A DNA stretch of 64,000 bases, taken from VRUE01 sp963764365 (GTDB taxonomy: Bacteria > Actinomycetota > Thermoleophilia > Solirubrobacterales > 70-9). A model generated the notes under the pieces. It was not told the origin of the DNA. It searched no databases and was given only the letters and a program-made list of their open reading frames with translations. The stretch lies in NCBI GenBank assembly GCA_963764365.1, contig CAVXSI010000020.1, forward strand, positions 1 to 64,000, read 5' to 3'. The translations under genes were made by a program, and so were the position numbers. This document shows, piece after piece, positions 35,008-43,186 of this stretch. The first letter of the stretch is position 1; every line of letters begins with the position of its first letter.

Positions 35008-37931
35008 AAACCGTCAACTCCCGGTATCGCAAGGCGAATGATAGCGCCCCCGGAGGGAATCGAACCCTCTCTTTCCCAGTTGCGATACCGGAAGCCGGCG
35101 TCCACCGGCGGGGGCGTCGCCGCATGCGCGGCGCTGTCAGCCTAATCATTGCTGTGGCCTTTTGTCTGCCAGCCTCCGCGCAGGCCTTCGACGTCTCCTC
35201 CTTTCACGCCACGGTGAGCGCCGAAGGCGGGGCGCCCGCGACGCAGGCGGGCTCGCACCCGGTCGCGCTGAGCATGGAAACCGAGTTCGAAGCCGGCCCC
35301 GAAGCCCCATACACCGCCGGCGACGTGCGCGACCTCTCCTTCGAGCTGCCGCCCGGCCTGGTCGAAGACCCCTCGGCGGTGCCGACCTGCACGCAGGCGC
35401 AGTTCACGACGCCGCGCTCCTCGCCGTTCGAAGCAAGCCGCTCCGGCGAGAGCTGTCCCGACTACACCCAGGTCGGGATCGCGACGATCCGCTCCTCATA
35501 CGGCGGCGGGGAAACCCGCAGCTTCGGCCTGTTCAACCTCGCCCCGCCGCCCGGCGCGCCCTCGGAGCTCGGCCTCAACTCCTACGGCTCGCCGATCGTC
35601 TTCGTCCCCCATGTGCGCCAGGCCGATGGCGAATACGGCCTCACCCTGGAAGCGCAGCGGATCCCGCAGCTGGTCGACATCTCCTCGATTCAGCTGACGA
35701 TCTGGGGCACGCCCTGGTCGATCCTGCACAACGCCCAGCGCGGCGACTGCCTGAACGAGGCCGAGCCGGGCTTCGGCTGGGCCAAATGCAAGCCGGGGAC
35801 CGACAGCTCGCCGGTCGCCTACCTGACCCTGCCCACCGCATGCGAAGGGCCGCTGCGCTTCGCCGCCTCAGCCGACTCCTGGCAGAGCCCGTCTGAGCGC
35901 AAGAGCCGCGGCTTCGCCGCCCAGAGCCTCGGCGGCTGCCAGAAACTCGCCTTCGAACCGCGCGCCTCGATCGTCCCGACCGACGCCCGCGCCTCCTCGC
36001 CCAGCGGCGTCGACTTCAACCTCGAAGTCGACGACTCCGGCTTCCTCGAACCGCAGCGGCTGGCGCCCTCGCCGGTGCGCGGCGCCGTCGTCACGCTGCC
36101 CGACGGGATGACCGTCAACCCCTCGGTCGGCGCCGGGCTCGGCGCCTGCGACCCGGGTCAGTATGCGGCCGAGACGGTCAGCTCGGCCCCCGGCGCCGGC
36201 TGCCCCAACGCCTCGAAGATCGGCGAGTTCACCGTGCACAGCCCGCTGTTCGGGGAAGCGGTCGAAGGGGCGCTCTACCTCGCCACCCCCTACGAAAACC
36301 CGTTCGGCTCGCTGCTCGCCGTCTACCTGGTCGCCAAGCAGCCCCAGCGGGGCATCCTCGTCAAGGTGGCGGGCAAGATCGAAGCCGACGCGGGCAGCGG
36401 CCGGTTGACCGCGCGCTTCGACCGCCTGCCGCAGCTGCCCTACTCGAGCCTGCGCGTGCACTTCCGCGAAGGCCAGCGCAGCCCGCTGGCCACCCCGGCC
36501 GGCTGCGGCTCCTACGCGAGCGGCATCGACCTGACGCCGTGGCGCGACCCGGGCCTCCTCCGCCACAAGGACTCGACCTTCCAGATCTCCTCGGGGATCG
36601 AAGGCGGCCCCTGCCCCTCGGGCGCCCAGCCGTTCGCGCCCGGGGCGGTCGCCGGCACGGTCAGCTCGCAGGCCGGCGCCTACTCGCCCTTCTACCTGCA
36701 CCTGACGCGACGCGACACCGAACAGGAGATCACCTCCTACTCGGCCTCGCTGCCGCCCGGCCTGGCCGCCCGGGTCGCCGGCATCCCCTACTGCCCCGAC
36801 GCGGCGATCGCCGCCGCCAAGCAGCGCAGCGGCTTTGCCGAGGAGCGCGACCCGTCCTGCCCGGCGGCCTCGCGGATCGGCCGCACCTACGCCGGCTACG
36901 GGCTCGCCTCGGTGCTCTCCTTCGCGCCGGGAAAGCTCTACCTCGCCGGACCCTTCGGCGGCGACCCGCTGTCGATCGTCGCGATCGACTCGGCCACGGT
37001 CGGGCCGTTCGATCTCGGCACGATCGTGATCCGCTCGGCGATCCACGTCGACCCCCAGAGCGCCAGCGTCTCGATCGACTCCGCCGCCTCGGACCCGATC
37101 CCGCACATCATCGACGGCATCCCCACCCACCTGCGCGACGTCCGCGTCTACGTCGACCGGCCCGGCTTCGCCCTCAACCCGACCAGCTGCGGGCGCACCT
37201 CGATCCTCTCTGTGCTGCGGGGCTCGGGGCAGCGCTTCTCCGACCCCTCCGACGACACGACCGCGGGCGCGCTCAGCCCCTTCCAGGCGTTTGACTGCGG
37301 CGGGCTCGGCTTCCGCCCGAAGCTGGCGCTGCGGCTGAAGGGGGCGACGCGGCGCGGCGCCTACCCGGCGCTGCACGCCGTCGTGCGCCCGCGCGCCGGC
37401 GACGCCAACTTCGCCGCCGCGACGGTGACGCTGCCGCCCTCGGAGTTCCTCGCCCAGCGCCGCATCCGCGGCGTCTGCACGCGCGTGCAGTTCGCCCGCG
37501 GCGCCTGCCCGGCGATTTCGGTCTACGGCCGCGCCCGCGTCTACACGCCGCTGCTGGCGGCGCCGCTCGAAGGCCCTGTCTACCTGCGCTCCTCCGAACA
37601 CAAGCTGCCCGACGTGGTGGCGGTGCTGGCCGGGGGCGGGATCGGGATCACGGTCGAGGTGGCAGGACGGATCGACTCCTACAAGGGCGGCATCCGCGGC
37701 CACTTCGAAGGGCTGCCCGACGCGCCGGCCTCCCGCTTCGAGCTGACCCTGCGCGGCGGGCGGCGCGGCATCCTCGTCAACTCCGAAAACCTCTGCAAGG
37801 GGCGCCACGAAGCGCGGGCGCGCCTGATCGGCCAGAACAACCGCGGCGTCAACGAGCGGGTGGCGCTGCAGGCGAGCTGCCGCAAGCACAAGCGCAAGCA
37901 CGGGAAGCACCACAGAAAGGCGCACCGGTGA
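35004..37931 (+). CDS. Secreted surface protein B2
   Basis: 975 residues, uninterrupted. The GTG at 35004 overlaps the A2 stop (GTGA) and follows a weak GGGAAAG; an ATG at 35124 directly before the signal peptide 'RGAVSLIIAVAFCLPASAQA' is the alternative. The mature region repeats the B1 plan: 'DLSFELPPGLVEDPSAVPTC', 'VVTLPDGMTVNPSVGAGLGAC', 'NPFGSLLAVYLVAKQPQRGILVKVAGKI', 'VYVDRPGFALNPTSCGRTS', 'LRGGRRGILVNSENLC', ending in 'HKRKHGKHHRKAHR'. Beta-rich, with Cys pairs suggesting disulfides outside the cell. No enzyme motif; probably structural or adhesive. Confidence 0.85.
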   Translation: MKTVNSRYRKANDSAPGGNRTLSFPVAIPEAGVHRRGRRRMRGAVSLIIAVAFCLPASAQAFDVSSFHATVSAEGGAPATQAGSHPVALSMETEFEAGPEAPYTAGDVRDLSFELPPGLVEDPSAVPTCTQAQFTTPRSSPFEASRSGESCPDYTQVGIATIRSSYGGGETRSFGLFNLAPPPGAPSELGLNSYGSPIVFVPHVRQADGEYGLTLEAQRIPQLVDISSIQLTIWGTPWSILHNAQRGDCLNEAEPGFGWAKCKPGTDSSPVAYLTLPTACEGPLRFAASADSWQSPSERKSRGFAAQSLGGCQKLAFEPRASIVPTDARASSPSGVDFNLEVDDSGFLEPQRLAPSPVRGAVVTLPDGMTVNPSVGAGLGACDPGQYAAETVSSAPGAGCPNASKIGEFTVHSPLFGEAVEGALYLATPYENPFGSLLAVYLVAKQPQRGILVKVAGKIEADAGSGRLTARFDRLPQLPYSSLRVHFREGQRSPLATPAGCGSYASGIDLTPWRDPGLLRHKDSTFQISSGIEGGPCPSGAQPFAPGAVAGTVSSQAGAYSPFYLHLTRRDTEQEITSYSASLPPGLAARVAGIPYCPDAAIAAAKQRSGFAEERDPSCPAASRIGRTYAGYGLASVLSFAPGKLYLAGPFGGDPLSIVAIDSATVGPFDLGTIVIRSAIHVDPQSASVSIDSAASDPIPHIIDGIPTHLRDVRVYVDRPGFALNPTSCGRTSILSVLRGSGQRFSDPSDDTTAGALSPFQAFDCGGLGFRPKLALRLKGATRRGAYPALHAVVRPRAGDANFAAATVTLPPSEFLAQRRIRGVCTRVQFARGACPAISVYGRARVYTPLLAAPLEGPVYLRSSEHKLPDVVAVLAGGGIGITVEVAGRIDSYKGGIRGHFEGLPDAPASRFELTLRGGRRGILVNSENLCKGRHEARARLIGQNNRGVNERVALQASCRKHKRKHGKHHRKAHR
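35021..35091. repeat. 12-bp inverted repeat in the B2 leader
   Basis: CCGGTATCGCAA (35021-35032) and TTGCGATACCGG (35080-35091) are exact complements around a 47-base loop. The loop contains a tRNA T-arm-like sequence on the minus strand. Confidence 0.8.
35046..35115 (-). other. tRNA-like T-arm and acceptor sequence (not a functional tRNA)
   Basis: On the minus strand GAGGG-TTCGATT-CCCTC (35069-35053) is a perfect T arm followed by CGGGGGC, which can pair with GCCCCCG 70 bases upstream (35115-35109). Length is close to a tRNA, but no proper anticodon stem-loop or D arm forms. It could be a degenerate tRNA, an integration scar or a mimic. Confidence 0.45.
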
Positions 37932-39765
37932 GACATCAAGGTCGATACCACCCCGGAAAAGCGGACGCGAACCGGAGCATTTTCCGGGCCTTGACTCGAC
38001 CTGCGGTCACGCTGAGTTGCCTTTGCCTGTCAGCGGCGGCGCTCGGCGTCGCCCCGGCGCAGGCCCAGCGCACCCTGATCACGACCCACGCGGTCGAAGG
38101 CGCAAGCGTCCCGGGCGGGATCGAAGACGCCTGCGGGGTGGCGCTCTCCGGCGGGCACCTCTACGTCTCCGACTACTACCACAGCCGGGTCGACGTGTTC
38201 GGCTCGGCGGCAGCTACCTCTCGGAAATCGCCGCCGGGACGTCTCCGGAAGGCCCCTGCGGCCTCGCCACCGGTCCGGGGGGAGCGCTCTACGCCAACTA
38301 CTGGCACGAGCGCGTCGTCCGCCTGCTGCCGACGAGCCTCTCTTTCGACGAAGCCGAATCGACCGGGGTCGCGGTCGACCAAGCGAGCGGCGACGTCTAC
38401 GTCGACGACCGCACCGACGTCGCCGTCTACGAATCCTCGGGGGCGCCGGTCGAAGTCGGCGGCGAACCGCTCGTGATCGGCCAGGGCAGCCTCGGCGACG
38501 GCTACGGGGTCGCGGTGTCCGCGGGGCTCGTCTACGTGGCCGACGCGGCGAGCGACACGGTGAAGGTCTACGAACCGGCCGGCGACCCCTCCGAACCGGT
38601 GATGACGATCGCCGGGCCGTCGGGGAGCGGCTTCCACTCCCTCCTCGACGCCTCGCTGGCGATCGACCCGGCCGAAGGGCACCTGCTGGTCGTCGACAAC
38701 CTGCAGCCGGGGTGGCTGCACCCCGAAGCGGTCGTCGACGAGTTCGACTCCTCCGGGGCCTTCCTGGGCGCCGCGCCGAACCGGGTCATCGACGGCGAAC
38801 CGTCGGGCCTCGCGGTCTCCGGTGGGAACCTCTACGTGACCAGCGGCAACTACACCGGCGCCAACGTGTTCGAGTTCGGCCCCTACGCCGGACCGGAACC
38901 CGAATCGGCGCTCCTCACCGGTGGGGGCGCCGCGCCGGCCGCCGCCGCGGCGCAGAGCGCGGCCGTGCCGGCGAGCACGACCGCGGCGCCGGCGGCGGGC
39001 GCCGCCGCGCCGGGGGCAGCGAGGAGCAGCTCCCACCGCGGGCCCAAGGCCCACGCCTCCGAGCTGCTGCAGCGCGGCCACATCCGCGTCGCGATCGACG
39101 CCTCCTTCACGCCGAGGCGACTGCCGCGCCACGGCGCCGCGCCGATCCATCTCTCGGTCGGGGCGAAGATCTCCTCGACCAAGAAGGGCGAAGAGGCGCC
39201 GCAGCTGCGGCGGCTGACGATCGCGGTCAACCGCGAGGGCCGCTTCGACCCGACCGGTCTGCCGGTCTGCCGCCTGAACCAGATCGAACCGGCCACCGCC
39301 GCCAACGCGCTCAAGGCCTGCCGCGGCGCCCTGGTCGGCGAAGGCCGCTTCGCCGCCGACGTCGGCCTCTCCCACCAGAGCCCGTTCCCCCAGGGCGGCA
39401 AGCTGTATGCGTTCAACGCCCACCTGCACGGGCGCCCCGCGATCCTCGCCCACGTCTACGGCACCGACCCCGTCCCCACCTCCTACACGCTGCCGTTCGA
39501 AATCGGCAAGGCCAAGGGGACCTTCGGCCTCCTCCTGCGCGCCTCGCTGCCGCGGGGCGAAGCGGGCCACATCACCGAACTGTCGCTCGACCTCGGCCGC
39601 ACCTTCCGCTACCGCGGAGCGCGCCGCAGCTACCTCAGCGCCGGCTGCCCGGCCCCGAAGGGCTTCCCCGGCGCCATCTTCCCGCTCGCCAAGGTGAAGC
39701 TCGCCTTCGTCGGCGGCAAGACTCTGTCGACGACCCTGACCCGCAACTGCAAGGCGCGCGGATAG
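37928..39765 (+). CDS. Secreted NHL-repeat protein (one frameshift near 38206)
   Basis: About 612 residues when bridged. The GTG at 37928 overlaps the B2 stop; a TTG at 37991 just before the signal peptide 'TRPAVTLSCLCLSAAALGVAPAQA' is the alternative. NHL blades follow ('CGVALSGGHLYVSDYYHSRVDVFG', 'CGLATGPGGALYANYWHERVVRLL', 'GVAVDQASGDVYVDDRTDVAVYE', 'YGVAVSAGLVYVADAASDTVKVYEP'), an Ala-rich linker (about 310-345), then a beta-rich C-terminal domain ending 'TLTRNCKARG'. A missing G near 38206 shifts the frame once. NHL propellers bind proteins or glycans; partner unknown. Confidence 0.78.
37939..38002. repeat. Nested palindromes in the leader of the NHL gene
   Basis: CCCGGAAAA / TTTTCCGGG (37952-37960, 37980-37988) lies inside AGGTCGA / TCGACCT (37939-37945, 37996-38002), between the coupled GTG and the signal peptide. 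Confidence 0.7.
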
Positions 39766-39770
39766 GCGTG

Positions 39771-40028
39771 CGCTCGGGGCCTGTGACCGGAATCAGGTCG
39801 CACGCGGTCGTCGACATGCAGGGCGGCCAGAAGGGCCTGTTCGTCAACTCGCGCAACCTCTGCCAAGAGCAGCGGCGCAACCGCGCCCGCGTGAACGCGG
39901 GGGGGCAGAACGGGCGGCGTGAGGTGAGCAAGCCGGTGCTGCGGGCGCTCAGCTGCGGCAAGTCCCATCGCAAGCACCACAAAAGCCACCACCGCAAGGC
40001 CAAGCACAAGCGTGGGAATCGCCGATGA
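39771..40028 (+). pseudogene. C-terminal remnant of a B-type surface protein
   Basis: A frame with no start encodes 'VVDMQGGQKGLFVNSRNLCQEQRRNRARVNAGGQNGRREV' and ends in 'SHRKHHKSHHRKAKHKRGNRR'. This matches the last ~80 residues of B1 ('GGKRGLLVNSTNVC...') and B2 ('GGRRGILVNSENLC...'). The rest of that copy is missing, so it is a leftover of a third B gene. Confidence 0.75.
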
Positions 40029-40041
40029 CGCGAAGCTTCTA

Positions 40042-40189
40042 TGCCGTCTCGAGGCGCCCGATCGCCCCTCGTTCAGCTTCGCCTTCCACGACAGCGCGAC
40101 GATCAAGCCTTCGCTCGTCCGCAAGATCCTCACCAAGGACATCGGCCTTGCCGAGGACGAGGCCCGCAGGCTACTCTGGGCGCAGGCAC
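40042..40189 (+). pseudogene. Possible truncated HicA-like toxin fragment
   Basis: The frame gives 'RLEAPDRPSFSFAFHDSATIKPSLVRKILTKDIGLAEDEARRLL'. The 'FHDSATIKPSLVRKIL' part resembles the C-terminal half of HicA mRNA interferases ('...HD..I.pG.LrkIL...'). The N-terminal half is missing (the surface-gene remnant abuts it) and this frame has no stop near the expected end. The HicB-like gene follows at once, which supports the guess. Confidence 0.4.
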
Positions 40190-40390
40190 ATGGAGACCAT
40201 CCGAGTCATCTATCACCACGAGGACGGCGCTTGGTGGGCCGAGTCGCCCGACGTCGACCGCTGGTACGCGGCCGGCGATACCTACGCCGAGGTCGCAGGG
40301 CTCGCCGAGGAGGGAATTTCCTTCGCGCTCGAGCGAGAGGATGTCGAGCTGGAGCACTACGTGCCCGCCGGCGAGCCCCTCGCCGCTTAG
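40190..40390 (+). CDS. HicB-like antitoxin
   Basis: 66 residues: 'METIRVIYHHEDGAWWAESPDVDRWYAAGDTYAEVAGLAEEGISFALE'. This is the HicB fold, a partial RNase H-like antitoxin domain in which a beta sheet ('VIYHHEDGAWWAESPDV') is followed by a helix. No DNA-binding extension is present. The ATG at 40190 is used because the fold begins there. Only a fragment of a possible HicA partner remains upstream, so it may be an orphan antitoxin. Confidence 0.7.
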   Translation: METIRVIYHHEDGAWWAESPDVDRWYAAGDTYAEVAGLAEEGISFALEREDVELEHYVPAGEPLAA

Positions 40391-40479
40391 CTCCTCACGC
40401 TCAAATTCCCAGACATTCAGGCGTCCCCGACGAAGAAGCCAAGATCGGGATCGCTACCGGTGAGGTGCTGAGAGGTTCT

Positions 40480-41649
40480 CTACCGAGATGGCTCCTTGGT
40501 CAGCGCGTCCGGGCCGAGCTGGCCGGGACTGGTGTAGCCGCAGAGGGCCATCGTCAGGTCGAGCTCGGCGAGGATCATCTTGAGGACGGTCTCGACCCCC
40601 GCCTGGCCGCCGAGGGCGAGGCCCCAGACGTAGGGGCGGCCGACGCAGACCGCGTCGGCGCCGAGGGCGAGCGCCTTGAGCACGTCGGCGCCGCTGCGGA
40701 CGCCGCTGTCGAAGAGGACCGTGAGCTCGCCGCCGACCGCCTTGGCGATCGGCACGAGCGCATCGAGCGAGGCGATCGCGCCATCGACCTGGCGGCCGCC
40801 GTGATTGGAGACGACGATTCCGTCGACACCGCACCGCGTCGCCTCACGGGCGTCGTCGACGTGCTGAATCCCCTTGACGACGATCGGCAGCGAGGTCGTC
40901 TCGCGCAGCCAGGCGAGGTCGTCCCAGGTCAGCGATGGGTTCGCCTGGACGCCGAGGAAGTGGCCGGTCGCCGCGCCCTGGTCCTCCTCGGGCGTCCGCT
41001 CGAGCGCCGCCCGGAACATGGGATCCTGGAAGTAGTTGGCGACGCCCATCCCGTTGAGGAACGGAAGCCAGGCCTGCTGTAGGTCGCGCGACTTCCAGCC
41101 CGGGACGAAGGTGTCGACCGTGAGCACGATCGCCGCGTAGCCGGCCCGCTCGGCGCGGCCGACGAAGCTCGCCGCCAGCTCGCGGTCGTTGGGCCAGTAG
41201 AGCTGGAACCAGCGCGGCGCCTCGCCGCCGGCCTCGGCGATCTCCTCCAGCGTGAAGTGGGAGTTGGTGCTGGCGATCATCGGCACCCCGACCGCCGCCG
41301 CGGCGCGCGCCGTCGCCAGCTCGCCATCGTCATGGACGACCTTCTGCACGCCGATCGGCGCCAGCAGCAGCGGCGCCGGCATCTCCGTGCCGAGCAGCTC
41401 GACCGAGAGTTCGCGCTCGGCGACGTCGCGCAGCATCCGCGGCACGATCCGGTGCCGGCCGAAGGCGGCGCGGTTGGCGTCCATCGTGTGCTCGGTGCCG
41501 GCGCCCGCGAAGACGTAGTTCGCCGCCCGCTGGTCCATCGCCTCGTGGGCCCGGCGCTCCTGCTCCTCGATTGCGATCGGAATCGACGGCGTCTCGCCGC
41601 CGAGGCCACGGGCGTAGATCTCGCGGTAGTAGTCGGCGAAGTCGGTCAT
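40480..41649 (-). CDS. FMN-dependent alpha-hydroxyacid dehydrogenase/oxidase (LldD family)
   Basis: 389 residues of the TIM-barrel FMN family (lactate dehydrogenase, lactate 2-monooxygenase, glycolate oxidase). 'LLLAPIGVQKVVH', 'MIASTNSHFTLEEIAEAG', 'WFQLYWPNDRELAASFV', the FMN Lys in 'LPIVVKGIQHVDDA', the catalytic His and Arg in 'IVVSNHGGRQVDGAIASLDAL', and 'VLFDSGVRSGADVLKALALGADAVCVGRPYVWGLALGG' are all there. It oxidises an L-2-hydroxyacid to the 2-oxoacid. The ATG overlaps the upstream aldehyde dehydrogenase stop (ATGA), so the two form an operon, probably for hydroxyacid or aldehyde catabolism. Confidence 0.93.
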   Translation of the reverse strand: MTDFADYYREIYARGLGGETPSIPIAIEEQERRAHEAMDQRAANYVFAGAGTEHTMDANRAAFGRHRIVPRMLRDVAERELSVELLGTEMPAPLLLAPIGVQKVVHDDGELATARAAAAVGVPMIASTNSHFTLEEIAEAGGEAPRWFQLYWPNDRELAASFVGRAERAGYAAIVLTVDTFVPGWKSRDLQQAWLPFLNGMGVANYFQDPMFRAALERTPEEDQGAATGHFLGVQANPSLTWDDLAWLRETTSLPIVVKGIQHVDDAREATRCGVDGIVVSNHGGRQVDGAIASLDALVPIAKAVGGELTVLFDSGVRSGADVLKALALGADAVCVGRPYVWGLALGGQAGVETVLKMILAELDLTMALCGYTSPGQLGPDALTKEPSR

Positions 41650-43178
41650 CGCAGGCCGAGGCGGCGGCGCCAGTCGCGCGCGTTGAAGGCGCGTGCGACG
41701 CGGCCGATCAGGCCGCGGCGCGAGCGGGTGTACGGGTACCAGGTCGGCTCGCGCTTGCCGCCGAAGCGGGCGACGATCACCGACTCGGGCCGGCAGTACT
41801 TCTTGATCCCGTACTCGCCGTGGCGGAAGCCGATCCCCGACTCCTTCCAACCGCCCATCGGCACGTCCATCAGAACGTAGTTGACGATTACGTCGTTGAC
41901 GTTGACCGCGCCGGCCTCGATCCGCCGTCCGACCCGCTCGGCCCGCTCCTTCTCGCCGAAGACCGAGGCGGCGAGGCCGTAGCGGGTGTCGTTGGCGAAG
42001 CGAAGCGCCTCCTCGCTGTCGCGCACCTTCATCACCCCGACCACCGGCCCGAAGGTCTCGTCGCGCATCACCGTCATCGAGTGGTCGACGTCGACCAGCA
42101 CGGTCGGTTCGAAGTAGTCCCCCGGGCCCTCGACCCGCTTGCCGCCGGTCAGCGCCCTGGCGCCCTTGGCGAGCGCGTCCTCGACCTGCGCTTCGACCAC
42201 CGCCCGCTGGTTGGGCGAAGTCATCGCGCCCACGTCCTTGGCCGGCGTCCTGCCGTCGGCGCCCTGGCGCAGGGCCCCGACCGACCTGGTCAGCTTGGCG
42301 ACGAACTCGTCGTAGACGGGCTCCTCGACGTAGATCCGCTCGATCGAGAGGCAGACCTGGCCGGAGTTGAACATCCCGCCCCAGGTGGCGGCGTTGGCGG
42401 CGCGGTCGACGTCGGCGTCGTCGAGCACGATCATCGGGTCCTTGCCGCCCAACTCGAGGCTGACCGGGGTCAGGGTCTCGGCGGCCCGCGCCATCACCTT
42501 GCGGCCGGTGCGGTCGGAGCCGGTGAACTGGACGAAGTCGGCGTTGTCGACCAGGGCGCCGCCGGCCTCGCCGGTCCCGTGCACGCAGTCGAACACGTCC
42601 GGGCCGCCGATCTCCCGCTTCCACGCCTCGACGATCTCGGCCAGCCCGAGCGGCGTGAACTCCGAGGGCTTGACCACCACAGCGGCGCCCGCCTGCAGCG
42701 CCGGTATCGCGTCGCCCAGGGCCAGCGCGAGGGGGAAGTTCCAGGGGCTGATCACGCCGACCACGGGGTAGGGCCGGTACTGGACCATCAGCTTTTTCGA
42801 CGCCGCCAGCGGCGAGTGCGGGCGGACCGTTTCGTCGCCGATGAACTTCGTCGCCTTGGTCCCGTAGAAGTTGATCAGGTCGGCGAGGTAGATGGTCTCC
42901 GCGGTGGTGTCGCCGCGGACCTTGCCGGTCTCCGCCTGCATCGTGTCCAGCACCCGCTCCTGGTTGTCGAACAGCCAGTCGCGCAGCCGGCCGAGCCACT
43001 CGTAGCGGCCCTCGACCCCGAGCGCCTCCCAGGCGGGCTGGTTGGCGCGCACCCGGGCCACGGTTTCCGCCACGCGCTGCGGCGAGTCGACGTCGAGCTC
43101 GGCGATCGCCGCCCCGGTCGCCGGGTTGAGAACCTCGATCAGCTCGGCGCCGTCGCCGTTCGAGCCCGCGCCGTTCAC
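41646..43178 (-). CDS. NAD(P)-dependent aldehyde dehydrogenase (succinate-semialdehyde type)
   Basis: 510 residues. 'GVISPWNFPLALALGDAIPALQAGAAVVVKPSEFTPL' (cofactor-binding), 'VQFTGSDRTGRKVMARAA', catalytic Glu in 'PVSLELGGKDPMIVL', nucleophilic Cys in 'GGMFNSGQVCLSIERIYV' and 'ETFGPVVGVMKV' are intact. The C-terminal ~45 residues ('RSRRGLIGRVARAFNARDWRRR') extend beyond the usual fold and are basic. It oxidises an aldehyde to an acid; substrate not determined. Operon with the FMN hydroxyacid dehydrogenase. Confidence 0.94.
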   Translation of the reverse strand: MNGAGSNGDGAELIEVLNPATGAAIAELDVDSPQRVAETVARVRANQPAWEALGVEGRYEWLGRLRDWLFDNQERVLDTMQAETGKVRGDTTAETIYLADLINFYGTKATKFIGDETVRPHSPLAASKKLMVQYRPYPVVGVISPWNFPLALALGDAIPALQAGAAVVVKPSEFTPLGLAEIVEAWKREIGGPDVFDCVHGTGEAGGALVDNADFVQFTGSDRTGRKVMARAAETLTPVSLELGGKDPMIVLDDADVDRAANAATWGGMFNSGQVCLSIERIYVEEPVYDEFVAKLTRSVGALRQGADGRTPAKDVGAMTSPNQRAVVEAQVEDALAKGARALTGGKRVEGPGDYFEPTVLVDVDHSMTVMRDETFGPVVGVMKVRDSEEALRFANDTRYGLAASVFGEKERAERVGRRIEAGAVNVNDVIVNYVLMDVPMGGWKESGIGFRHGEYGIKKYCRPESVIVARFGGKREPTWYPYTRSRRGLIGRVARAFNARDWRRRLGLR

Positions 43179-43186
43179 CGCCTCGC

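Noticed and set aside
35046..35115. A functional tRNA gene on the minus strand
   Set aside because: T arm and acceptor ends are good, but D and anticodon arms do not fold and no anticodon loop can be assigned; it also lies in a coupled coding junction.
39765..40028. Frameshifted C-terminus of the NHL protein
   Set aside because: The NHL protein has a natural-looking end ('TLTRNCKARG'), and the following frame matches the tails of B1 and B2, so it is a remnant of another gene.
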